NCBI GenBank assembly: GCA_025360355.1
Contig: JANYCL010000491.1
Span: 1 to 12,017, forward strand
Length of the DNA stretch: 12,017 nt
Source: Sphingobacteriaceae bacterium
Lineage (GTDB): Bacteria; Bacteroidota; Bacteroidia; B-17B0; Aurantibacillaceae
Reading direction: 5' to 3'
Below, one piece after another: positions 1 through 6,254 of the stretch. Numbering within the stretch: the stretch's first letter is position 1; each line of letters begins with the position of its first letter. The position numbers and the translations under genes are program-made. The notes beneath the pieces were generated by a model, which made no database searches, was not told where the DNA came from, and saw only the letters and a program-made list of their open reading frames with translations.

Positions 1-57
1 GAACTGGCCGACATGGCCGATAGAAAACTGGTAATGAAAGACGGTAATGTTATTTAA
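1..57 (+). CDS. ABC transporter ATP-binding protein, C-terminal end only
   Basis: Only the last 18 codons and the stop are inside the window. They read ELADMADRKLVMKDGNVI, which resembles the segment after the H-loop of LolD/MacB-type ABC ATPases (the usual form is 'la..aDr.i.mkdG.i'). In that family this part follows the switch histidine and closes the nucleotide-binding domain. The specific transporter cannot be told from this tail. The stop codon (55-57) lies inside the 3' end of the convergent ACP phosphodiesterase gene, so the two coding regions overlap by 8 bases. Confidence 0.7.
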   Translation, partial: ELADMADRKLVMKDGNVI

Positions 58-625
58 AAGACTTTACGTCTTTGATCAGATCTTCAAAAAAATCAATAAA
101 CTCTTCTTCAATTTCTTTTTCGTATTTCAAAAATAAAGGGAGCGATTCATTTAGAAAAACACCGTGGTTAATTCGGTAGGATAAATGTTGCAATACTAAT
201 TCTATTCCTTCGATCTTCGAATACTCAAAAAAAGTATTGCGTTGTAAAACATAATTTAAAAATCCTATTGAGGATTCAGGAAGATGTTCTTTGTTTTTTT
301 CTAGTACCGAATAAATATTTTTTACAAAAGGTTCTAATCCTACTTCAGAATATTTATCAAAATTCTTGGCTAAAATATAGTCGTAATAAATATCTACTAA
401 AACGCCGCTGTATCTTTCAAAACCCTCATAAAAATGTCGTTTACTTTTAATAAAGAGCGGATGTGTATCTGTAAAATAATCAATACGGCGGTGAATGAGC
501 ACTCCTTTTTTAATTTCAGGAGGTAATTTATCCGCATCAGCCAGCTTAATATGGTCGGCAATAAAATTACCTATGGTAATGTGCTCGTTATTAAACGATA
601 AGAAAGCGTGGGCTAAATAGTTCAT
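50..625 (-). CDS. acpH: Acyl-carrier-protein phosphodiesterase (AcpH family, DUF479)
   Basis: Predicted 191-residue cytoplasmic protein. The family removes the 4'-phosphopantetheine arm from holo-ACP to give apo-ACP, using a divalent metal. The N-terminus MNYLAHAFLSF, then GNFIADH (Asp24) and IHRRIDYFTD (His45 to Asp53), follow E. coli AcpH as I recall it with no gap over the first ~50 residues. The length is also close to the E. coli protein (about 193). I chose the ATG at 623-625 because MNYLAH is the conserved family start; an in-frame TTG 18 codons upstream would add an unconserved stretch. No Shine-Dalgarno sequence is visible, which is usual in Bacteroidota. A promoter candidate for this gene overlaps the one for the divergent lipoprotein array. 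Family assignment is confident; activity in this organism is inferred. Confidence 0.88.
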   Translation of the reverse strand: MNYLAHAFLSFNNEHITIGNFIADHIKLADADKLPPEIKKGVLIHRRIDYFTDTHPLFIKSKRHFYEGFERYSGVLVDIYYDYILAKNFDKYSEVGLEPFVKNIYSVLEKNKEHLPESSIGFLNYVLQRNTFFEYSKIEGIELVLQHLSYRINHGVFLNESLPLFLKYEKEIEEEFIDFFEDLIKDVKSFK

Positions 626-631
626 TATATT

Positions 632-660
632 TTGTTTTATAAATTTATAAATTACTTTTG
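632..660 (+). promoter_or_regulatory. Bacteroidota-type promoter for the three-lipoprotein array
   Basis: TTG at 632-634 (within TTTG 631-634), an 18-base spacer, and TACTTTTG at 653-660. This is a full match to the TTG-N17-23-TAnnTTTG form known from Flavobacterium and Bacteroides. The expected start site is near 665-667, giving a leader of roughly 15 bases before the ATG at 682. Confidence 0.65.
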
Positions 661-668
661 TATAGCAA
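640..668 (-). promoter_or_regulatory. Candidate promoter for the ACP phosphodiesterase gene
   Basis: Read on the minus strand: TTG (complement of 666-668), an 18-base spacer, then TAAATTTA (647-640). This differs from the Bacteroidota -7 consensus TAnnTTTG only at the last base. Transcription would begin about 10 bases before the ATG at 625. It occupies nearly the same bases as the plus-strand promoter candidate. Confidence 0.4.
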
Positions 669-681
669 CTAAAAATCAATC

Positions 682-891
682 ATGAAGAAAATCTTATTAT
701 TCGCCCCTTTAATTTTATTAGGGCTTGGGTCGTGCCGGAAAGACCGTACATGTAACTGTTCTCAAAACGGTACTGACCTAGGCAGCTTTAGTTATACAGG
801 CGTAAAAAGAAGTGAAGGCAATAAGTATTGTCAGTCGCAGCAAAGTCAATACCAAACTTCAAATCCCGGCACTACTTGTGTTTTAAGATAA
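682..891 (+). CDS. Small Cys-patterned lipoprotein, array member 1
   Basis: A 69-residue protein of no family I recognise. Residues 1-17 form a lipoprotein signal peptide (KK, hydrophobic core, then lipobox LGSC with the lipidated Cys18). The mature part is only about 52 residues and has Cys24, Cys26, Cys50 and Cys66, enough for two disulfide bonds outside the cytoplasm. The order Cys-x5-Cys-x-Cys, a strand-like segment (SFSYTG), a basic pair (KR), Cys, and a final Cys before a short hydrophobic/basic end is shared with the next two genes. Residues after the lipidated Cys are basic (RKDR), not the acidic run used as a surface-export signal in some Bacteroidota lipoproteins, so a periplasm-facing location is more likely. 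It is first in a three-gene transcription unit, with 3 bases to the next gene. Function unknown. Confidence 0.8.
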   Translation: MKKILLFAPLILLGLGSCRKDRTCNCSQNGTDLGSFSYTGVKRSEGNKYCQSQQSQYQTSNPGTTCVLR

Positions 892-894
892 TTC

Positions 895-1107
895 ATGCGC
901 AACATTTTTTTTATATCTCTTGTTTTTGCTGTTTTGGTGTCTTGTACCAAAGCACGCAAATGCGAGTGTGTAGATAGTTCATTGCAAGCACAGCAATTAG
1001 GACAGGAAAACAGTGTTTTTTATATCAACGGAACTAAAAAAGACGCGAAAAATGCTTGCGTTAATTTAGCTGACAGCACTGAAACATGTACTTTAAAAGA
1101 CAAATGA
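895..1107 (+). CDS. Small Cys-patterned lipoprotein, array member 2
   Basis: A 70-residue paralogue of its two neighbours. The signal peptide ends in the lipobox LVSC (lipidated Cys17). Mature cysteines are Cys23, Cys25, Cys55 and Cys65, so the Cys-x5-Cys-x-Cys spacing at the N-terminus matches both neighbours exactly. The segment VFYINGTKKDAKNAC corresponds to SFSYTGVKR...C in member 1, and the end ETCTLK corresponds to TTCVLR. It starts 3 bases after the previous stop and its TGA overlaps the ATG of the next gene (ATGA, 1104-1107), which suggests translational coupling. Little sequence is conserved outside the cysteines and the basic pair, so this is an old or fast-diverging duplication. 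Function unknown. Confidence 0.8.
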   Translation: MRNIFFISLVFAVLVSCTKARKCECVDSSLQAQQLGQENSVFYINGTKKDAKNACVNLADSTETCTLKDK

Positions 1108-1307
1108 TAAAACGGATCTTCATATTCTCTTCTTTATTAATGCTCGCCTACTCTTGCATTAAACCTTATGCCTGCGAGTGTGAATATGTTTATACAACTC
1201 CGGTTCAAAAATCACACATCTTAGTTTACGCTAACAAAAAGAATAAAAACCAAGCCTGCGAAAAACAAGGCAGGGATTCAAGTGTGGTTTGTAAGGTTAA
1301 GGAGTAA
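1104..1307 (+). CDS. Small Cys-patterned lipoprotein, array member 3
   Basis: A 67-residue protein starting at the ATG that overlaps the previous stop (ATGA). An in-frame ATG at 1086 would put six residues (MYFKRQ) in front of a normal signal peptide and lengthen the overlap, so 1104 is preferred. The signal peptide ends AYSC with Cys18; Tyr at -2 is less typical for a lipobox. Mature cysteines are Cys24, Cys26, Cys52 and Cys63, again Cys-x5-Cys-x-Cys, then ILVYANKK before the third cysteine and VVCKVK at the end. The TAA at 1305-1307 is followed directly by the stop triplet of the convergent DUF3108 gene, leaving no room for a terminator. Function unknown. Confidence 0.78.
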   Translation: MIKRIFIFSSLLMLAYSCIKPYACECEYVYTTPVQKSHILVYANKKNKNQACEKQGRDSSVVCKVKE

Positions 1308-2156
1308 TTAGTTTACTTTGGAAGTTTCATTAGCTAAATTACTAGCAGTAACAATATCCATTTTAATGGAGCCAACTAAAATTTTTGCCTGCGCGCGTAA
1401 GGGAATATGATTTTTGTCGTCGGTGATCCAAACTTTCAGATCATCTTCGTGTTTAAATACGCGTCCTTTTTGCACAATAGGACAAAGACACATACAGCTA
1501 AATTTACCGATAGCTGTTTCAATGGTTTCTTTTCCAATGTAACGCATCTTAACAGGCCATAATTCTTTATCCATAAAACTATTTAAAGAAAAAATATCTC
1601 CTTCTTTTGCATTGGTAAAATCCATATTTCGGGCTGCATAAAAAGCAGATAGCATATCTTGTGTCCCCACCGGAACATCAAATTTTTCGCCGCCGCCAAC
1701 ATCCACTTTTTTTGTGTAATGATTAAAAGTATAATCCTGACTGAATTTCACACCGCCTTCATCAACGCGACGAACAAACATCCATGGCACCAATGCGTCT
1801 TTATCAATAAAAGTTTCGTAACGGTCGCGCACTTTAAAAAACCAATCGAAAGTTCCTTTGGAATAACCATTCCCGACAACATGATAAACTTTTCTGCCTG
1901 AAATATCCATCACTGTTGGTTTCACTTCCAATACAGCTAAACCTGCGTCCATAATTCCATAATGCAAACGGTAAGTAAGAACTTCTCCTTCTTTAAAAGC
2001 TGTGTTAGGGTTATCAGGAAGATCTTTTACAATTTCATTATTTGAAATAATTTTTTCCAGATCCTGTTTTTTATGTGCAGTAAAATATCCTGCGCTGCAG
2101 AAGAAAATTACTACAGCGGTAATACAAATAACACTTATGGTTTTGAACAGTTTCAT
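1308..2156 (-). CDS. DUF3108 domain protein, exported or membrane-anchored
   Basis: A 282-residue protein starting at the ATG at 2154-2156. The longer frame would need a TTG start and would place 12 residues before the hydrophobic segment. Residues ~6-25 form one hydrophobic segment after a basic start (MKLFKTIS), either a signal peptide or an N-terminal anchor. The rest is soluble and carries the usual opening of DUF3108 proteins, GEVLTYRLHYGIMDAGLA (about residues 56-73). Further on come a YHVVG stretch, a FDWFFKVRDRYETFID block and a C-terminal KVWITDDKNHIPLRA block. DUF3108 proteins are envelope proteins of unproven biochemical role, predicted to be rich in beta strands. It lies 45 bases downstream of the acyltransferase gene on the same strand, so the two may be co-transcribed, though the spacer also holds a weak promoter candidate and a dyad. 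Confidence 0.8.
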   Translation of the reverse strand: MKLFKTISVICITAVVIFFCSAGYFTAHKKQDLEKIISNNEIVKDLPDNPNTAFKEGEVLTYRLHYGIMDAGLAVLEVKPTVMDISGRKVYHVVGNGYSKGTFDWFFKVRDRYETFIDKDALVPWMFVRRVDEGGVKFSQDYTFNHYTKKVDVGGGEKFDVPVGTQDMLSAFYAARNMDFTNAKEGDIFSLNSFMDKELWPVKMRYIGKETIETAIGKFSCMCLCPIVQKGRVFKHEDDLKVWITDDKNHIPLRAQAKILVGSIKMDIVTASNLANETSKVN

Positions 2157-2163
2157 TTGTGGT

Positions 2164-2187
2164 TTTACGTAAACAAGCAATTTACGT
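2164..2187. repeat. TTTACGT direct and inverted repeat in the DUF3108 leader
   Basis: TTTACGTAAA (2164-2173) is itself a palindrome. ACGTAAA (2167-2173) and TTTACGT (2181-2187) form a perfect 7-base inverted repeat with a 7-base loop. TTTACGT therefore occurs twice as a direct repeat, 17 bases apart. It sits just upstream of the DUF3108 start (minus strand), where it could be an operator or an mRNA hairpin. Role unproven. Confidence 0.4.
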
Positions 2188-2193
2188 GCCAAA

Positions 2194-2224
2194 CTAAATT
2201 ACTAATTTTTGTTAATCTCTGCAA
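2194..2224 (-). promoter_or_regulatory. Weak promoter candidate for the DUF3108 gene
   Basis: On the minus strand: TTG (complement of 2222-2224), a 20-base spacer, then TAATTTAG (2201-2194), one mismatch from TAnnTTTG. It begins inside the 3' end of the acyltransferase gene and would give a leader of about 30 bases that carries the TTTACGT dyad. Confidence 0.3.
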
Positions 2225-3527
2225 ACAAAAGACTTATCTCTTCCCTACTCTTCTTCAAAGCATTAGCTTTTTGCTGGTTTGCTAACACTCTGAATAAGCC
2301 AATAGTTTTTTGTAAGAACGGATAATAATGCAGAACGAACTTGCCTGTGAAAAACGAAACAACAATTACTAAAGCCGGCCATCCGATGTTTGGCGCAAAG
2401 CTATAAGCGATACAAAATTGAATTATATAAAAGATCCAGGTTAACACAGTTCCAATAACAAGATTAGCCGCTGCATAAAATTCTACCTCTTTAATTTTTG
2501 CATCACTTATTTTTTGTGAGATCTTATAAGGTAAATAATTACCAAGTATCCCTCTTATGCAAACTGGCGCAAATACGATCAATAAAATTGTTCTGAATAA
2601 AAAATTAAACCAATTTACTTTAGAATTATTTTTAGGATCAATTAACCAATCGCGGATCTTGAATTTATTTAGTTCTTCGAAATACGTCTTGCATTTTTCA
2701 TTTAACGAATTCACAACCACTTTATTTTCTTCATCAGCTTTGTTTACTGCTTCAGTAATTTGTTTTCCAATAATATATTCGTGCTCAGGATTCTTATAAT
2801 TTAATTTTTGCTTTCTACACAAGTCTTTAACGAAAACTTCTTCGAGCCATTTAATTAAGTTATCATTCTCAGGATTATTGATGTGAATGATCAACTCCTT
2901 CATTTTAGGTTCAAGAACTTTTAAGAATGTGTTTTGCGTGCGTGCAGGTTGTGCTTTATAGTCAGCCATGAAATCACTCACCATAATAGGTTCACCGACA
3001 TTAAAAAAGATATTACTTCTGAATTTTTTCGGATCTGTATAATTAATACCAATAGGAATAACAACAAGGTCAGGATTGTTGATCTCTTCCATCCCACCAA
3101 AAACCATTCTGGGAACGCCTTTTTTTAACGGTCGCAATCTTCTTTCCTGAATACAAAGTCCTTCGGCGAAGATCATTATCTTTTTATCTTTCGCCAATAA
3201 TCTGAAAACACGCTTATAGGTTTCATCATTTTTTTTCAAACCTTCTTTACCTCCATCCTGTATTCTGAAAATAGGAACGATACCCATAGTTTCAAAGAAC
3301 CAAGTAGCAATTGCAGAAGTAAATGCATCGCCTCTTGCTAAATAATAAAGTTTTGGCGGATAAGCTGCATAAAGGAACATAATGGGATCCATGAATGTAT
3401 TCGGATGATTCATGGCAAGAATGACCGGACCATGTTTCGTGATATTCTCTTTGTTTTTTATCGCAACACGTTTATAGAACGTATCGAAACTAAAACTCAT
3501 TATGAATCGCACTATATTCCAGATCAT
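2202..3527 (-). CDS. PlsC-like glycerolipid acyltransferase with C-terminal membrane segments
   Basis: A 441-residue member of the lysophospholipid/glycerol-phosphate acyltransferase (LPLAT) superfamily. Block I is NHPNTFMDP with His41 and Asp47. The spacing is H-x5-D, not the classic H-x4-D, which I recall as normal for the long NHPNS-type subfamily of Bacteroidota. Block III is FAEG (residues 120-123, Glu122) followed by a basic RRLRPLKKG stretch. Block IV is VVIPIGINY (about 155-163). After the ~220-residue catalytic domain there is a charged, helical linker and three hydrophobic segments (about 307-327, 352-376 and 381-400), so the protein is likely held in the inner membrane. The probable reaction is transfer of a fatty acyl group to a glycerolipid or related acceptor; the acceptor cannot be read from the sequence. 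The ATG at 3525-3527 is used; Met10 is a possible later start. Confidence 0.85.
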   Translation of the reverse strand: MIWNIVRFIMSFSFDTFYKRVAIKNKENITKHGPVILAMNHPNTFMDPIMFLYAAYPPKLYYLARGDAFTSAIATWFFETMGIVPIFRIQDGGKEGLKKNDETYKRVFRLLAKDKKIMIFAEGLCIQERRLRPLKKGVPRMVFGGMEEINNPDLVVIPIGINYTDPKKFRSNIFFNVGEPIMVSDFMADYKAQPARTQNTFLKVLEPKMKELIIHINNPENDNLIKWLEEVFVKDLCRKQKLNYKNPEHEYIIGKQITEAVNKADEENKVVVNSLNEKCKTYFEELNKFKIRDWLIDPKNNSKVNWFNFLFRTILLIVFAPVCIRGILGNYLPYKISQKISDAKIKEVEFYAAANLVIGTVLTWIFYIIQFCIAYSFAPNIGWPALVIVVSFFTGKFVLHYYPFLQKTIGLFRVLANQQKANALKKSREEISLLFAEINKN

Positions 3528-3584
3528 GGAACGAAATTACAAACAATTATGTCAGATTTTACCTCAGCATTGTTTTTAATACGC

Positions 3585-3592
3585 TAAATTTG
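3585..3592 (+). promoter_or_regulatory. -7 promoter element directly upstream of the ABC exporter start
   Basis: TAAATTTG is a full match to TAnnTTTG and ends 4 bases before the GTG start codon at 3597. No TTG lies 17-23 bases upstream; the nearest, at 3570-3572, is only 12 bases away. If used, the transcript would be leaderless or nearly so. Confidence 0.4.
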
Positions 3593-3596
3593 TACC

Positions 3597-5333
3597 GTGA
3601 AATCGCTCCTGTCACTCAATCATTATTTTGTAAAATACAAATCGCTTTTATTACTGGGCATTTTGTTCGTATCACTTTCAACCATTTTCGGAACTTATCA
3701 GGCTGTAATTGTAAGAAAAGGCACAAATACCGTTTTAAAATATATTGCCGAGAATAATTTTTCAGATACTTCCGTTTTTTTAACCTACGGCTTAACCATA
3801 ATAGGTTTGGCATTAACAAGCGGTTTGTTCATGTTCTTAATGCGACAAACAATTATTGTGATGAGCCGCCATATTGAATACGATCAGAAAAATGAGATCT
3901 ATCAGCATTATCAGTCTTTGGATGTTTCCTTTTACAAAAAATACAGCACAGGCGATCTAATGAACCGCATCACTGAAGATGTTAGCAGAGTGAGGATGTA
4001 TACCGGTCCGGCTGTTATGTATCTCGTCAATACTTTTGTCACTGTAATTACAGTTCTGGTTTTTATGCTGAATGTAAATTGGCAATTGACTTTAATGGTC
4101 TTTATTCCGCTTCCTGCATTATCAATTATTATTTATAAAGTTTCGGATGTATTGAATAAAAGAAGTAATAAAGTGCAGCAGGAATTATCTAATCTCACTT
4201 CCCATACACAGGAAAGTTTTGCTTCCATCCGCGTTATCAAAGCCTATGCGCAAGAAAAATTTTTCATAAAAAGTTTAGACGAGAAAGGTGATGTTTATAA
4301 AAAAGAAAATTTAAAATTAGCGCAGATCGAATCTTATTTCCAGCCGACAATGGGATTAATGATCGGTTTAAGTATTTTAATTACCATTTGGTACGGCGGA
4401 TATTTAGTTATGGAGAAAAAAATTGAAGTAGGAAATATTCCTGAGTTCATAACCTACGTTTACCGACTCACTTGGCCCTTTGCTGCATTAGGATGGGTAA
4501 CTTCTTTAATACAACGTGCAGCTGCATCGCAAACACGGATCAACGAATTTTTAAAAACACCTTCTGCAATAAATAACAACAACAATTCAGAAACAAAAGT
4601 TAAAGGCGATATTAAATTTGAGAATGTTTCTTTCACGTATCCTGAAACAGGAATTACAGCTTTAAAAAATATTTCCTTCCACATCAAGCAAGGCGAAGTT
4701 GTTGGAATTACCGGCCCGGTTGGTTCAGGCAAATCTACTTTAACTCAATTGTTAAGTCGTATTTACGATACGCGGCAAGGAGAAATTTTTATTGATGATG
4801 AAAACATTCAACAGCTAAATTTATCTGATCTGAGAAAAGCTACAGGAGTTGTACCACAAGAAGTTTTTTTATACAGCGATACGATCTCGAATAATATTTC
4901 TTTTGCCTCCGAAAAAAAATTCAGCGAAAAAGAAATTACAGAAGCAGCTAAAAATGCAGCTGTTTATGATAACATTGAATCTTTCCCAAATAAATTTGAA
5001 ACCATGGTTGGCGAAAGAGGAATAACTTTATCGGGCGGACAAAAACAACGCATCTCGATCGCACGCGCAATAATTAAAAATCCGGAGATCTTAATTTTTG
5101 ATGATTGTTTGTCGGCTGTTGATACAGAAACAGAATCTTTGATTCTAAATAATTTAAAGCGACTGATGCAAAACAAAACAAGTATTATTGTTAGTCCTCG
5201 CATTTCAAGTATCCGTCATGCCGATAAGATTTTATATCTAAAGAACGGTGAAATAACAGAAAGCGGAACGCATCAGGAATTGTTAAATTTAAAAGGAGAA
5301 TATTATAGTTTATTCGAGCTTCAAAAAAATTAA
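3597..5333 (+). CDS. ABC exporter half-transporter (MdlA/MsbA type) with altered H-loop
   Basis: A 578-residue membrane and ATPase fusion, the normal length for a homo- or heterodimeric exporter half. Residues ~1-320 are the six-helix membrane domain, including the SFYKKYSTGDLMNRITEDV coupling region and TQESFASIRVIKAY. The ATPase domain follows: Walker A GPVGSGKST (Lys379), Q-loop VVPQEVFLYSDT, signature LSGGQ (478-482) and Walker B ILIFDD (Asp502-Asp503). Asp503 replaces the usual catalytic Glu, as in E. coli MdlA-like proteins. The H-loop reads VSPRISSIRHADKI: Pro534 (CCT) stands where the switch His belongs (CAT in a canonical copy). Start: GTG at 3597. A stop lies in frame at 3585-3587 and no ATG lies between, while MKSLLSLNHYF looks like a true exporter N-terminus. 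Substrate unknown; no partner half-transporter is in the window. Confidence 0.88.
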   Translation: MKSLLSLNHYFVKYKSLLLLGILFVSLSTIFGTYQAVIVRKGTNTVLKYIAENNFSDTSVFLTYGLTIIGLALTSGLFMFLMRQTIIVMSRHIEYDQKNEIYQHYQSLDVSFYKKYSTGDLMNRITEDVSRVRMYTGPAVMYLVNTFVTVITVLVFMLNVNWQLTLMVFIPLPALSIIIYKVSDVLNKRSNKVQQELSNLTSHTQESFASIRVIKAYAQEKFFIKSLDEKGDVYKKENLKLAQIESYFQPTMGLMIGLSILITIWYGGYLVMEKKIEVGNIPEFITYVYRLTWPFAALGWVTSLIQRAAASQTRINEFLKTPSAINNNNNSETKVKGDIKFENVSFTYPETGITALKNISFHIKQGEVVGITGPVGSGKSTLTQLLSRIYDTRQGEIFIDDENIQQLNLSDLRKATGVVPQEVFLYSDTISNNISFASEKKFSEKEITEAAKNAAVYDNIESFPNKFETMVGERGITLSGGQKQRISIARAIIKNPEILIFDDCLSAVDTETESLILNNLKRLMQNKTSIIVSPRISSIRHADKILYLKNGEITESGTHQELLNLKGEYYSLFELQKN

Positions 5334-5337
5334 TTGC

Positions 5338-5345
5338 TACATTTG
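5338..5345 (+). promoter_or_regulatory. -7 promoter element upstream of the heme O synthase start
   Basis: TACATTTG fully matches TAnnTTTG and ends 8 bases before the TTG start at 5354. It lies in the 20-base gap after the ABC exporter gene. No TTG is found at the right distance upstream, so it may be a partial promoter or chance; read-through from the exporter gene is the alternative. Confidence 0.3.
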
Positions 5346-5353
5346 ATGCCGCA

Positions 5354-6253
5354 TTGAACGCCACATCCCAAGATATAAAAACAGAAGCTGCCGATTACTC
5401 AAAATTTCAGGCCTTTGTTAAGCTTACCAAATACAGTTTATCGGGTCTCGTTGTTTTTTCAGCTGTCATAACTTATTTAACCGTTGCCGAAACAATTCAT
5501 TACCAGCAAATTTTAGCGCTTTCTATTGGCGGATTTATGGTTACCGCTGCTGCGAATGGTTTTAACATGATCATTGAAAAGGATCTGGATAAATTAATGG
5601 ACCGCACCAAAAACAGACCACTTCCTAGAGGTAAATTAAATGTGACCGAATCGCTTTTATTTTGTTCGTTTATGGGAATTGCGGGCACCATTCTCTTATG
5701 GGTTTTCACGAATCCTTTAAGCGGGATCCTGGGTTTTGTTTCAATAGTTTTATACGCTTTGGTTTATACTCCTTTAAAACGCGTTACGCCTTTTTCGGTT
5801 TTTGTAGGAGCTTTTCCGGGCGCTTTTCCAACATTAATTGGCGCTGTAGCTGCAACTGAAGGATTTGGGAATATTACTTTTTTTGCTGTTTTATTATTTA
5901 CTGTTCAATTTTTCTGGCAATTTCCTCATTTCTGGTCGTTGGCCTGGTTTAATCATGATGATTATCAGAAAGCGGGTTTTGCGATGCTCCCTTCCAAAGG
6001 CGGACGTGATGAAAGCTCAAAATTTCAGATCCTGATCTATTCTTTATTTTTAATTCCTATCAGTTTATTGCCTTATGCTTTTAATTTTGTTGGTTGGCTG
6101 ACCGGAATCATAGTTTTGGTATGCGGTATTACATTAGCTTTGCAAGCATATAATTTTTACCGCGTTTCAACGATCGAAAATGCAAAAAAATTATTTTTCG
6201 TTGCTATAATTTATTTACCAGTTGTACAATTAGCACTTATGACCAAAGCATAA
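5354..6253 (+). CDS. ctaB: Heme O synthase (protoheme IX farnesyltransferase, CyoE/CtaB)
   Basis: A 299-residue UbiA-family membrane prenyltransferase, the normal length. It transfers a farnesyl group to heme B, giving heme O for heme-copper oxidases. Motifs: FNMIIEKDLDKLMDRTKNRP (Asn71, Glu75, Asp77, Asp79), the prenyl-diphosphate/Mg site; YTPLKR (138-143); and PHFWSLAWFNHDDYQKAGF, the second conserved Asp-rich loop. The first site reads NMxxE, not NDxxD, which I recall as a common Bacteroidota form. About eight to nine hydrophobic segments are visible. The start is unusual: TTG at 5354 is the only reasonable start codon, since the next in-frame ATG would remove the first helix. One base separates its stop from the subunit III gene downstream, so it belongs to the oxidase operon. 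Confidence 0.93.
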   Translation: MNATSQDIKTEAADYSKFQAFVKLTKYSLSGLVVFSAVITYLTVAETIHYQQILALSIGGFMVTAAANGFNMIIEKDLDKLMDRTKNRPLPRGKLNVTESLLFCSFMGIAGTILLWVFTNPLSGILGFVSIVLYALVYTPLKRVTPFSVFVGAFPGAFPTLIGAVAATEGFGNITFFAVLLFTVQFFWQFPHFWSLAWFNHDDYQKAGFAMLPSKGGRDESSKFQILIYSLFLIPISLLPYAFNFVGWLTGIIVLVCGITLALQAYNFYRVSTIENAKKLFFVAIIYLPVVQLALMTKA

Positions 6254-6254
6254 A

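Noticed and set aside
626..679. Upstream TTG start that would add 18 residues to the ACP phosphodiesterase
   Set aside because: The family begins at MNYLAH/MNFLAH, and the extension would run through the divergent promoter region.
1086..1103. Earlier in-frame ATG for the third small lipoprotein
   Set aside because: It adds MYFKRQ before a complete signal peptide and increases the overlap with the previous gene; the ATGA-coupled start at 1104 fits the array better.
1659..1901. Plus-strand open frame of 80 codons inside the DUF3108 gene
   Set aside because: It is antisense to a well-supported gene, has no family signal and no promoter or start context; the other open frames opposite or inside real genes were left out for the same reason.
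2157..2192. TTG start that would add 12 residues to the DUF3108 protein
   Set aside because: The ATG at 2156 directly precedes a normal basic-then-hydrophobic N-terminus; the extension covers the dyad-containing leader.
5346..5357. Three-codon upstream frame (Met-Pro-His-stop) whose stop overlaps the heme O synthase TTG
   Set aside because: Too short to support from sequence alone and probably chance; no ribosome-binding signal precedes it.
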